Below are positions 1 through 7,059 of a stretch of 23,418 bases of DNA, one piece after another. A program made the translations under genes and the position numbers. Source of the stretch: an uncultured Oscillospiraceae bacterium (lineage in GTDB: Bacteria; Bacillota; Clostridia; Oscillospirales; Acutalibacteraceae); contig UQRS01000033.1 of NCBI GenBank assembly GCA_900543525.1, positions 1 through 23,418 of the forward strand, given 5' to 3'. Numbering within the stretch: position 1 is the stretch's first letter; each line of letters starts with the position of its first letter. The notes under the pieces were generated by a model that did no database searches, was not told the DNA's origin, and was given only the letters and a program-made list of their open reading frames with translations.

Positions 1-114
1 TGCAATATACTTTGCGATATTTAATAATTTCTTAACATTTGTGCAAAGTTTGTCAATGTTTTTATACCGTTACCGTATAATCCGCCGTATTTTGCGGTAA
101 AAAAGCCGATAACA
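1..114. other. AT-rich left edge without a recognisable gene
   Basis: No open frame with a ribosome binding site was seen. The stretch contains a TTGACA hexamer on the minus strand at 55-50 and a TATAAT on the plus strand at 76-81, but neither has a partner box at 16-18 nt, so no promoter is called. Short dyads (TTATAC/GTATAA around 62-80; CCGC/GCGG around 83-97) are present without an obvious role. Confidence 0.4.
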
Positions 115-155
115 AAACCTCCTGCGGCAGTTTTTGCTTCTGCCGCAGGAGGTTT
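115..155 (-). terminator. Intrinsic terminator of the redox operon
   Basis: A perfect 16-bp inverted repeat (115-130 against 140-155) encloses a 9-nt loop. Read on the minus strand, the stem ends in GGAGGTTTTGTT, giving a short U tract. It lies about 120 nt past the stop of the TlpA-like gene and has no other gene to serve on that strand within the window. Confidence 0.8.
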
Positions 156-273
156 GCGTATTGCGAAAAGTCCGTAACAAACATCAATTGCTTAAAACGA
201 AATGTCGGAAACGAATAAACGGAAAACAGCAAACAATATGCCGAAATACAGGATTATATATCATTTTTGTCAA

Positions 274-1233
274 TCACTTGCTGTTTGCAATTGCAGTGTC
301 AATAAGCTTGTTAAGCTTTGCCGCCTGTTCGGGTGAAGTTATTGCACCGACTATCGGCTGACCCACTATATTGCCGTTTTTATCGACAACATATGTAGTC
401 GGGTAAGAATACAGTCCCGATGTGAACTTTCCTGCCTCGCTGTTTGTGTCAAACCAAATATTTTTGTATGTTGCGCCTTTTTTTGACAAAATATCTTTTG
501 CCTCGGAAATCTCCTTTTTATTGCCGTCAAGAGTAAATGAATTTATGCCGACAACCCCGCCGCCCTTTGCGGCAAGCTCCTTGTTGAGTGCCTCCAAATC
601 CGCAAGCTCGCTTACGCAAGGTTTGCAGGAGGTGAACCAGAAGTTGACTACCGTTACGGTGTTGCCCGAGAAAAGGTCGCTGCTGTTTACGTCGTTGCCG
701 TCGAGATCTTTACCGTTAAAGCTCGGAAATTTCGTAAGCTTGCTCGCATCGCCTGCCATTCCGGCACTCGCCGCGTCAACGCATTCCCCGCTTGACGGCT
801 TTTTTCCGCAGCCGGGATATTTTTGCTCCAGAATCGTAAGTTTTCCTTCTATCTCCTTAATCTGCTCCGCCGCAGCTTTAAGAATTTTATATTCATCTGC
901 GCTGAAATCGCTCTTGCTCCCCTCTACCGTGCTTAAAAGGAAATCTCCGTAGTTTGTGCCGTCCTCAATCATCGGCGTATTTTTATTTGCCGATAAAAAC
1001 ACTTTTTCCCAAAGAGCCGAATTATTCGAGAGAATATCGTTTTCGGCTTGCAAAAGCTTATCGTAAAGCTTCGCAGCCTCGTCTGCGTCATTCGGCTCTT
1101 GTGCCATTAAAGTTTTAATATCGACATTGCTTTTTTTCTTCTCCGTTTTGTCGGCGGAGCACGCCACAAGGCCCAGCACAAGCACAAATGTCATAATAAT
1201 TGCTGAAAGTTTGGTTGCTTTTGAAAATTTCAC
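274..1233 (-). CDS. TlpA-like thioredoxin-fold lipoprotein
   Basis: A 319-aa exported thiol-disulfide oxidoreductase of the TlpA/ResA type. Residues 1-25 form a lipoprotein signal with lipobox LVAC (lipidated Cys25). Residues 30-160 are a helical, lysine-rich spacer specific to this subgroup. Residues 168-319 form the redoxin domain, with the active site FTSCKPC (Cys203, Cys206) and the cis-Pro loop YPTTYVVD. The start is GTG, 7 nt after GGAGG. Last gene of a leftward operon, 22 nt after the polyferredoxin gene, and followed by a strong terminator. In Clostridia such proteins often sit beside a membrane polyferredoxin, suggesting that electrons from the cytoplasm keep the outer CXXC reduced; that link is inferred. 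Substrate unknown. Codon use is more AT-rich than in genes to the right. Confidence 0.93.
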   Translation of the reverse strand: MKFSKATKLSAIIMTFVLVLGLVACSADKTEKKKSNVDIKTLMAQEPNDADEAAKLYDKLLQAENDILSNNSALWEKVFLSANKNTPMIEDGTNYGDFLLSTVEGSKSDFSADEYKILKAAAEQIKEIEGKLTILEQKYPGCGKKPSSGECVDAASAGMAGDASKLTKFPSFNGKDLDGNDVNSSDLFSGNTVTVVNFWFTSCKPCVSELADLEALNKELAAKGGGVVGINSFTLDGNKKEISEAKDILSKKGATYKNIWFDTNSEAGKFTSGLYSYPTTYVVDKNGNIVGQPIVGAITSPEQAAKLNKLIDTAIANSK

Positions 1234-1255
1234 AGTTATTCCTCCGTTTTCTTAC

Positions 1256-2194
1256 CTATTTTGATTTTTTATCATTTTTCGGCTTTTCATTGCCGCTTGA
1301 GAGTGTTTTCGGCAAATTGAAACCGTATCGAAAGCTTACCGCCTCCGTCGGACAGACGCTGATGCACTTGCCGCAACGTATACATTCTGCGTGGTCGGGC
1401 GTTTTTGTAATATCAACGTCCATTTTGCACGCGCCTGCGCATTTTCCGCAGGAGACACATTTATGCTCATCAACCTTTATTCCGAACAGCGACACCTTGT
1501 TCATCAGCGCATAAAACGCGCCGAGCGGACAAAGCCATTTGCAAAACGGGCGGTAAAACAGTATGCTCAAAAATATGATTGCAATTAAAACCGCCAGCTT
1601 CCATGTAAACAGCGAGCCTAAAGCCGAACGTATTCCCTCGTTGACTGCCGCGAGAGGAATTGCACCCTCAAGCACACCCTGCGGACAAATATACTTGCAA
1701 AAAAACGGGTCACCCATTCCGACATCATTTACAATCAGTGCCGGAAGCAATACGACCGCAAACAACAGCACCGCATATTTTAAATATGTCAATGGTTTCA
1801 GTTTTTCGGTTGACAGCTTTTTGCACGGGATTTTATGCAGTAAATCCTGAAACCATCCGAACGGGCAGAGAAATCCGCATATAAATCTGCCCAAAAGCAC
1901 GCCGAATAATATCAAAAAGCCCGCTATGTAATACGAAAACCGAAACTTTGACGAACCTGCCACTGCCTGAAACGAGCCTATCGGACACGCTCCGGTTGCC
2001 GCAGGACAGGAATAACAGTTAAGCCCCGGTACGCAAACCGCCTTGCCGCCGCCCGTATAAATGCTGCCCTTTAAAAAATTCGGCAGGTGTATGTTTGTTG
2101 CGAGCGTTGCCGCCGCCTGCACAAATCCTCTGTATCGGGTCAGTAAATGCGACGGCTTTTTCTTTTTCTTTTTCTTTTCCTTTTCCTTATCCAA
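1256..2194 (-). CDS. Membrane polyferredoxin (4Fe-4S binding, NapH/CcoG-like)
   Basis: About 312 aa. A lysine-rich cytoplasmic N-terminus is followed by a Cys-rich segment (NCYSCPAATGACPIG), several membrane helices carrying the paired motifs GFLCPFG and KWLCPLG plus CKYICPQG, then two ferredoxin clusters near the C-terminus (CVSCGKCAGAC and CIRCGKCISVCP). This is the layout of the NapH/CcoG/YccM family, which moves electrons through 4Fe-4S clusters at the membrane. I prefer the TTG at 2194, 10 nt after GGAG; a GTG at 2203 is in frame but only 1 nt from that GGAG. The TTG overlaps the stop of the upstream 54-aa gene by 8 nt, suggesting translational coupling. Its likely partner is the TlpA-like lipoprotein encoded next, as electron acceptor (inference). 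The reductant is unknown. Confidence 0.9.
   Translation of the reverse strand: MDKEKEKKKKKKKPSHLLTRYRGFVQAAATLATNIHLPNFLKGSIYTGGGKAVCVPGLNCYSCPAATGACPIGSFQAVAGSSKFRFSYYIAGFLILFGVLLGRFICGFLCPFGWFQDLLHKIPCKKLSTEKLKPLTYLKYAVLLFAVVLLPALIVNDVGMGDPFFCKYICPQGVLEGAIPLAAVNEGIRSALGSLFTWKLAVLIAIIFLSILFYRPFCKWLCPLGAFYALMNKVSLFGIKVDEHKCVSCGKCAGACKMDVDITKTPDHAECIRCGKCISVCPTEAVSFRYGFNLPKTLSSGNEKPKNDKKSK
2156..2186. repeat. Hexanucleotide tract in the polyferredoxin N-terminus
   Basis: Three tandem copies of CTTTTT (2156-2173) run into two imperfect CTTTTCC units. On the coding strand this gives the Glu/Lys-rich N-terminus of the polyferredoxin, just after its start codon. Loss or gain of one unit would keep the frame. 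Confidence 0.7.
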
Positions 2195-2351
2195 TTCCCA
2201 CACACTCCAAACACAATCTTATCGCTTTTGCAAGTACGGTATCCGCTTCGCCTCTCATAGCACCGACGCACACCATCGCCGCCCCTGCAAGCAGCATAAC
2301 ACATTGAATTACGGCTTTTTTTGCCCTTAACAAACCGTTCGCTCCCTTCAT
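2187..2351 (-). CDS. CD1871A-family CXXC miniprotein (54 aa)
   Basis: A short gene translated by eye: ATG at 2351, GAGG 5 nt upstream, stop TAA at 2189-2187. The 54-aa product has a basic N-terminus, one hydrophobic segment (about residues 12-32) and the C-terminal signature RGE...VLAKAIRLCLECVGIG with Cys47 and Cys50. I recognise this ending from small clostridial proteins annotated as CD1871A family CXXC motif-containing protein, which are found next to TlpA-like and 4Fe-4S membrane proteins, exactly as here. It is the first gene of the operon and its stop overlaps the polyferredoxin start. A role as a small membrane thiol carrier or assembly partner is inference; no function is established to my knowledge. 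Confidence 0.85.
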   Translation of the reverse strand: MKGANGLLRAKKAVIQCVMLLAGAAMVCVGAMRGEADTVLAKAIRLCLECVGIG

Positions 2352-2383
2352 TTTTGCCTCATTATATCACGGCGGGCATAAAT

Positions 2384-2413
2384 TCTCTGTTAAGAATTGA
2401 AATTTAACAGAGA
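2384..2413. promoter_or_regulatory. Perfect palindrome in the redox-operon leader
   Basis: TCTCTGTTAA (2384-2393) and TTAACAGAGA (2404-2413) are perfect inverted copies separated by 10 nt, about two helical turns centre to centre. The site lies just downstream of the predicted minus-strand start point. It could be a dimeric repressor operator or an RNA hairpin in the leader. Confidence 0.5.
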
Positions 2414-2427
2414 TTTTATACTTTTAT

Positions 2428-2456
2428 GTTATAATAACCTCACGAAACGAAAACAA
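2428..2456 (-). promoter_or_regulatory. Candidate sigma-A promoter of the redox operon
   Basis: On the minus strand, TTGTTT (2456-2451), a 17-nt spacer and TATAAC (2433-2428). A start near 2421 gives a leader of about 70 nt containing the palindrome and the GAGG site of the 54-aa gene. A second, extended -10 (TGATATAAT, 2369-2361) lies so close to the ATG that a transcript from it would be nearly leaderless. Confidence 0.45.
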
Positions 2457-2479
2457 AATCAAAGATTTTGACCGTTTCG
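2443..2479. other. Imperfect inverted repeat at the composition boundary
   Basis: CGAAACG (2443-2449) pairs with CGTTTCG (2473-2479), and AAAATC (2455-2460) with GATTTT (2464-2469), around a 3-nt centre. No U tract follows on either strand. It overlaps the -35 box of the leftward promoter and marks the change from AT-rich to GC-rich sequence. Confidence 0.4.
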
Positions 2480-2501
2480 GAGAACATTGAATGACTAAAT
2501 T

Positions 2502-2550
2502 GCGGCTTTCGCCGCCGGCACTTTGTGCCGCCCCCCTGCTGCCGCAGGGG
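2502..2550. repeat. Three back-to-back hairpins
   Basis: GCGGC-tttc-GCCGC (2502-2515), CGGCAC-ttt-GTGCCG (2516-2530) and CCCCTGC-tgcc-GCAGGGG (2533-2550) follow one another almost without spacing. No U tract follows on the plus strand. They resemble extragenic repetitive hairpins; other copies in the genome would be needed to confirm this. Confidence 0.5.
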
Positions 2551-2557
2551 CAATTTA

Positions 2558-2566
2558 TGATATAAT
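2558..2566 (+). promoter_or_regulatory. Extended -10 box TGATATAAT
   Basis: A consensus TATAAT (2561-2566) with the TGN extension. The -35 region is poor, which extended -10 promoters tolerate. The predicted start (about 2572-2574) falls on the first base pairs of the long stem of the next entry. It is the only convincing plus-strand promoter ahead of the cell-wall genes. Confidence 0.5.
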
Positions 2567-2571
2567 ATCGG

Positions 2572-2731
2572 TACCATCGGTTGACGAGGGCAAAACTGCA
2601 AAGCACCTGCCGGCGATGGGTTTTCGAGTGGTTTTTGAACCGCAGGCGGGCGTCAGCCCGCCAAGGCAAAAGGGCAAAAATCGCCAGAAGGACGCGCTGT
2701 CAGGCGTGCTTGCCCTTGTTAACCGATGGTA
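2572..2731 (+). ncRNA. Candidate structured leader or small RNA (or MITE-like element)
   Basis: Bases 2572-2593 and 2710-2731 are inverted copies identical at 20 of 22 positions; both differences become G-U pairs in RNA on the plus strand, so the stem is fully paired. Inside it, GCACCTG (2603-2609) faces CAG and GTGC (2701-2709, with a 2-nt bulge), GGCGAT (2612-2617) faces ATCGCC (2680-2685), and GGCGGGC-gtca-GCCCGCC (2645-2662) forms a terminal hairpin, so the segment can fold as one branched rod. A promoter-like box ends just before it and a terminator-like hairpin follows. It matches no RNA family I recognise. Both arms begin with TA at the outer edge, so a 160-bp IS630-type MITE is a real alternative. 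Confidence 0.4.
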
Positions 2732-2751
2732 TTTTACATTGAAATTATGCC

Positions 2752-2786
2752 GCGGCAGGAGAGGCGTTTTTTCTGCCGCTTATTTT
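2752..2786 (+). terminator. Terminator or attenuator ahead of the FHA-FtsW gene
   Basis: GCGGCAG (2752-2758) pairs with CTGCCGC (2773-2779) over a 14-nt loop and is followed by TTATTTT. The left arm can instead pair with CCTGCCG at 2606-2612 inside the upstream structure (7 bp with 2753-2759), so a switch between terminated and read-through forms is conceivable. It ends 38 nt before the GTG of the next gene. Confidence 0.5.
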
Positions 2787-2823
2787 CCAACATGCCGTTT
2801 TGGCAAAAAAGGAGGTCGGCTTT

Positions 2824-4596
2824 GTGGGAGAGGCTTACGCTCAGTTTTATATCTGGTTTTTGGCAGTGGCACGGTGGCTGATTCCGGCAATTGCGGTTTT
2901 GCTGTCCTGGCTCTGGTACCGGACGCTGGCCGAGAAAAGAGTGCAGCCGTCGGTCCTCGCCACGCTGGTGGGGGAGGATGGAGAGCGCATGCCAATCGCT
3001 TTCTGCGAGACCTCTCTGGGCCGCAGGCGCAGTTGTGATATACAGATCAACCTGCCGACCATCTCCCGCATGAACGCCGTCCTGACCCGGGAGGAGAACG
3101 GCCTCTTCCGGGTGAAGGACGTCAGCGGGCACGACAACATTCAGATTGACGGCGCCGCGCTGGAGGATGCCGGCTACATCCGGGTGGGAGAGACGCTCTG
3201 CATCGGGGGCTATCACATGCGGCTGACCGGCCCGAATGCCGAGGATCAGCTTGCGCTGCGATCCGAGCGGCGCAAAAAGCCGGCCGGACGCGCAAAGCCG
3301 GCGCCGGGATTTGGCGTGATCGTCTTTTTACTCAGCCTGTTTACGCTGCTGGTCGGGCTGGAGCTTTGCTTAAAATACGCCGACGGGCTGAATATGGCGC
3401 TTCCGGCGTCCTTTGCCCTGCTGATCGCGGGGGAGTGGATTTGCTATTTCATCAACCTTGCCGCTGGGGGGAGTATGCGGGTCGAGACGCCGGCCTTCTT
3501 CCTGACCACGCTGGGGTTTGCGGTCTGCGCAACCACCGCGCCCGGGTCTTTGCTGAAAGAGGCGCTGGCTACGGTCGGCGGAATCCTTGTTTTTGTCCTG
3601 CTGTCGAATCTGCTGCGCAGCATTCGGCTGACCATGCAGCTTCGTTATGCTGCGGGAATCGGCGTGCTGGCACTCCTCGGCTTTACGCTGGTGCTGGGAG
3701 AGACGGTTTTCGGTTCACGAAACTGGATCGACCTCGGCTTTATCACCATCCAGCCGTCCGAATTTGCCAAAGTGGCCTTTGTTTTTGCCGGTGCCGCGAC
3801 CCTCGAGCATCTTCTGACCCGGCGGAATTTTATCCTCTTTCTGGGGCTGTCGGCCGGCTGCTTCGGTGCGCTGGCCTTGATGAAGGATTTCGGAACGGCG
3901 GCGATTTTCTTTGTCACCATGCTGATTCTGATTTTCATGCGGACCGGAAACCTGACCCTCATCGGCATTATTCTTGCCGCGGCCGGGGTCGGCTCCCTGC
4001 TGCTGGTGAAATTCATGCCCCACATTACCCGCCGGTTTGCGGTTTGGGGACATGTGTGGCAGAATGCCGCCGACACCGGCTATCAGCAGACCCGCACCAT
4101 GGTGGCCATCGGCAGCGGCGGCCTCCTCGGCGTGGGGGGAGGCAACGGGTATCTGCACGCGGTTTTCGCCGCCGACACCGACCTCGTGTTCGGCATGGTG
4201 TTTGAGGAATGGGGCGGCATTGTCGCCCTTTGCGCCGTCTTTATGATTGCGATGCTGGCGCTCTATGCCGTGTGGATGTGCAAGGGCGTGCGGTCGGCCT
4301 ACTACGCGATTGCGGTGACGGCCGCAGCCGGCATGCTGGTGTTTCAGACGGCTCTCAATATTTTCGGATCGACCGATATTCTGCCGCTGACCGGCGTTAC
4401 CATGCCGTTTGTCAGCAACGGCGGGTCGAGTATTGTGGCCTCCTGGGGGCTGCTGGCCTTTTTCAAGGCGGCCGACCGGCAGATGAATATAAAGCCCGCG
4501 CCGATCTACACCGACATTTCCTCCTCCTCCGGCCGGGCGCGCAGTGTCAGTCAGCCGCGCAAAGCGCCGGAGGGCAGGCGGCAGAGCCGGGCGTGA
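2824..4596 (+). CDS. FHA domain-FtsW/RodA fusion (SEDS glycosyltransferase)
   Basis: A 590-aa peptidoglycan polymerase of the SEDS family with a cytoplasmic FHA domain. After one N-terminal membrane segment, the FHA domain spans roughly residues 40-135, with the LGRRRS loop (Gly66-Arg67) and S81-R82-M83-N84 where the usual motif is SRxH. A second membrane-rich part (about 165-550) carries the SEDS signatures GSRNWIDLGFITIQPSEF (from 297) and DTDLVF, whose second Asp (Asp453) aligns with catalytic Asp262 of E. coli RodA. The start is GTG, 8 nt after AGGAGG; an upstream TTG at 2800 lacks a site. The next gene encodes the cognate class B PBP, so the pair should polymerise and cross-link wall. 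By family analogy FHA domains bind phosphothreonine, suggesting Ser/Thr kinase control (inference). Confidence 0.93.
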   Translation: MGEAYAQFYIWFLAVARWLIPAIAVLLSWLWYRTLAEKRVQPSVLATLVGEDGERMPIAFCETSLGRRRSCDIQINLPTISRMNAVLTREENGLFRVKDVSGHDNIQIDGAALEDAGYIRVGETLCIGGYHMRLTGPNAEDQLALRSERRKKPAGRAKPAPGFGVIVFLLSLFTLLVGLELCLKYADGLNMALPASFALLIAGEWICYFINLAAGGSMRVETPAFFLTTLGFAVCATTAPGSLLKEALATVGGILVFVLLSNLLRSIRLTMQLRYAAGIGVLALLGFTLVLGETVFGSRNWIDLGFITIQPSEFAKVAFVFAGAATLEHLLTRRNFILFLGLSAGCFGALALMKDFGTAAIFFVTMLILIFMRTGNLTLIGIILAAAGVGSLLLVKFMPHITRRFAVWGHVWQNAADTGYQQTRTMVAIGSGGLLGVGGGNGYLHAVFAADTDLVFGMVFEEWGGIVALCAVFMIAMLALYAVWMCKGVRSAYYAIAVTAAAGMLVFQTALNIFGSTDILPLTGVTMPFVSNGGSSIVASWGLLAFFKAADRQMNIKPAPIYTDISSSSGRARSVSQPRKAPEGRRQSRA

Positions 4597-4656
4597 TCCG
4601 GCGGGGCGGAGGGGCGACGGCCCTTATCAAGGGATAGAAAGAAAGGCGGTCAGCTT

Positions 4657-6018
4657 ATGAAACAGATTGCCAGAAGGGCGATCGCACTGCTTTTGATGAT
4701 TCTTGTTTTCTTTGGCGGAATGGGCTTTTTGATCGCCAAGTTTACGGTGCGGGGGGATGACTGGGCAACCTATCCGACCAACCGGCACCTTTATACCGAC
4801 GGCAGCCTGGTCAAGGCGGGGGCGATCACCGACCGGAACGGCACGGTGCTGGCCTCTACCACCGACGGCGTGCGCAGCTTTGCGGAAAGCGCCTCGGTAC
4901 GGAAGGCGACCTTCCATGCGGTCGGCGACCTTTCGGGAAAGGTTGCGACCGGCGTGCACAGCGCTTTCCTCAGCGAGCTTGTCGGCTATGACATCGTAAA
5001 CGGCGTCTACAGCCGCAAGGGGGATGGCAACAACATCCAGCTGACCCTGGACGCCGACCTCTGCGTGACCGCCATGAACGCGCTCGGCTCTTACGCCGGC
5101 ACGGTCGGGGTATATAATTACAAAACCGGGGAGATACTCTGTATGGTCTCCACCCCGACGACCGACCCCTATGCGGTCAAGGCGGGCGGCGAGGACGACG
5201 GCAGCGGCCTCTATGTAAATCGGCTGCTGAGCGGTATCTATGCGCCCGGGTCGGTTTTCAAGCTGGTGACGGCTGCGGCCGCGCTGGACAACATGAACGA
5301 CTGCTTCACCCGGCAGTATGCCTGCTCCGGCGGCGTCACGATCGAGGGGGAGTGGGTCAGCTGCCTCGGCCATCACGGGAGTTTGACCCTCGGGGACGCG
5401 CTGACCAAATCCTGCAACGCCTTTTTTGCGCAGATGGCCGTCGACCTCGGCGGAGATGTGATGACCAGAACGGCAAACAAGCTGGGCTTTAACAAGGCCT
5501 TTTCGGTCGACGGAATCCGCTGCGCCGCCAGCCGGTACGATGTAACCGGCGCGCGGAATATCGACCTTGCCTGGTCGGGCATGGGTCAGCAGAACGATAT
5601 GGTCAACCCCTTTCACTACATGGTTTTGATGGGGGCGATTGCGAACGGCGGCCGTCCGGTCAACCCCTATTTTGTCGAGAGTGTCAAGACGACCGGCGGG
5701 ATTCCGCTGCGGTTCGCTCTCTCGCACAACGGCAGCCGCATGATGGGAGAGGCGACGGCAAACGAGCTGTCGGACATGATGCGCAACAACGTGCTGCATA
5801 ATTACGGGGACGGCAACTTCTCCGGGCTGGAGCTTTGCGCCAAAACCGGCACGGCCGAAATCGGGGAGGAAACTCCCCACTCCTGGTTTGTCGGCTTTTC
5901 GCGGAGTGAAAGCAAGCCCTATGCCTTTGTCGTCGTGGCCGAGAACGCCGGCTCCGGCATCGGCGCGGCGGCGCGCATCGCCAACCGGGTGCTGCAGGCC
6001 GCCCCTGCGGTGGAGTAG
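4657..6018 (+). CDS. pbpA: Class B penicillin-binding protein (PbpA/FtsI-like transpeptidase)
   Basis: A 453-aa bitopic D,D-transpeptidase. Residues 8-30 form the membrane anchor, followed by a short pedestal (DRNGTVLA near 60) and the transpeptidase domain. All three penicilloyl-serine motifs are present: SVFK (Ser199, Lys202), SCN (252-254) and KTG (396-398). Its length and short N-terminal region resemble actinobacterial PbpA more than the longer PBP2/FtsI forms. It follows the FHA-FtsW gene by 60 nt, with AAAGGCGG as its likely ribosome binding site, and almost certainly works with that SEDS protein as a polymerase/cross-linker pair outside the membrane. Whether the pair serves elongation, division or sporulation cannot be told from sequence. 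Confidence 0.95.
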   Translation: MKQIARRAIALLLMILVFFGGMGFLIAKFTVRGDDWATYPTNRHLYTDGSLVKAGAITDRNGTVLASTTDGVRSFAESASVRKATFHAVGDLSGKVATGVHSAFLSELVGYDIVNGVYSRKGDGNNIQLTLDADLCVTAMNALGSYAGTVGVYNYKTGEILCMVSTPTTDPYAVKAGGEDDGSGLYVNRLLSGIYAPGSVFKLVTAAAALDNMNDCFTRQYACSGGVTIEGEWVSCLGHHGSLTLGDALTKSCNAFFAQMAVDLGGDVMTRTANKLGFNKAFSVDGIRCAASRYDVTGARNIDLAWSGMGQQNDMVNPFHYMVLMGAIANGGRPVNPYFVESVKTTGGIPLRFALSHNGSRMMGEATANELSDMMRNNVLHNYGDGNFSGLELCAKTGTAEIGEETPHSWFVGFSRSESKPYAFVVVAENAGSGIGAAARIANRVLQAAPAVE

Positions 6019-6135
6019 GTGTGCCGGCTGCGCCGATAGGCGGCGAGGTTCTGCACCGGTCGGCTTACCTCTATGTTTTTTAAAAAATCGGCAGGCTTTG
6101 CCTGCTTCCTATCCAACCGAAAGGAGGACGCGAGG

Positions 6136-7059
6136 ATGACCCCTCCCACCGAAAAACAGCCCTTTTCCGGCAGTCTTTCCGACCCGCGGACCATGCGGTC
6201 GCTGCTGGAGGAGGCCGGCTTCTCTTTCAAAAAATCCCTGGGGCAGAATTTTCTGATCAATCCCACCGTCTGCCCCCGCATGGCAGAGGCGGCCTGCGGC
6301 GAGGCGGCAGGCGCGCCGGTCGGCGCGCTGGAGATCGGGCCGGGCATCGGCGTTCTCACCGCCGAGCTTTGCCGCCGCGCCGAAAGGGTGGTGGCCATCG
6401 AGCTGGATGAACGGCTGCGCCCGGTGCTGGAAAGGACGCTCGGCGGGTTTGACAACTGCCAGATTCTCTTCGGTGACGCTTTGCGGCTGGATCTGCACAG
6501 GATTCTGGCCGAGCGGTTCGCCGGAATGGAGGTGGTCGTCTGCGCCAACCTGCCCTATTACATCACCTCTCCGCTGCTGATGCGGCTGCTGGAAAGCCGG
6601 CTGCCGGTGCGCTCGATCACCGTCATGGTGCAAAAGGAGGCGGCTGACCGCCTCTGCGCGCCGGTGGGAAGCCGGGCGGCCGGCGCGGTCACGGCGGCGG
6701 TGGCCTACTATGCCGAGCCGGAGCTGCTGTTCGGCGTCTCGGCCGGGTCGTTCCTCCCCGCGCCGCGGGTGGACAGCGCCGTGCTGCGCCTTCGCATTCG
6801 CGAAAAGCCTCCGGTTGAGGTGGCGGACGAGGCGGCCTTCTTCGCCCTGATTAAAGCCGCCTTTGCCCAGCGGCGCAAAACGCTGGTCAACTCGGTATCC
6901 TCCGCCGGGGGGATCGAGAAGGCGGCGCTGCTTGCCGCGCTGGAGGAGATCGGCCTTTCCCCCGATGTGCGGGCGGAAAAGCTGACCCTTTCCCAGCTGG
7001 CCGCACTCTCCAACACGCTGAACGGAGGTGGCGGCATTGCCGAAAAACAACCCGTATGA
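6136..7059 (+). CDS. rsmA: 16S rRNA dimethyladenosine transferase RsmA (KsgA)
   Basis: A 307-aa SAM-dependent enzyme that dimethylates A1518 and A1519 (E. coli numbering) in the last helix of 16S rRNA during small-subunit maturation. Visible motifs: KKSLGQNFL (32-40), SAM motif I LEIGPGIG (65-72), the acidic VAIELD after strand 2, NLPYYI (138-143) and VQKEAADR. The ATG at 6136 follows AAAGGAGG by 8 nt; an in-frame ATG at 6073 would add 21 residues without a site. The 117-nt gap after the PBP gene contains GCAGGC-ttt-GCCTGC (6091-6105), too weak to call a terminator. The 3' end overlaps the next gene by 23 nt. The DNA for motif I is duplicated exactly ahead of coaE. Confidence 0.96.
   Translation: MTPPTEKQPFSGSLSDPRTMRSLLEEAGFSFKKSLGQNFLINPTVCPRMAEAACGEAAGAPVGALEIGPGIGVLTAELCRRAERVVAIELDERLRPVLERTLGGFDNCQILFGDALRLDLHRILAERFAGMEVVVCANLPYYITSPLLMRLLESRLPVRSITVMVQKEAADRLCAPVGSRAAGAVTAAVAYYAEPELLFGVSAGSFLPAPRVDSAVLRLRIREKPPVEVADEAAFFALIKAAFAQRRKTLVNSVSSAGGIEKAALLAALEEIGLSPDVRAEKLTLSQLAALSNTLNGGGGIAEKQPV

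Noticed and set aside
2424..2669. 81-codon minus-strand open frame in the hairpin-rich noncoding region
   Set aside because: No binding site, unusual composition, and it crosses several inverted repeats and the leftward promoter, so it is more likely noncoding.
4627..5880. 417-codon minus-strand open frame opposite the PBP gene
   Set aside because: The plus strand has the SxxK, SxN and KTG motifs in order; the minus frame is a codon-bias artefact.
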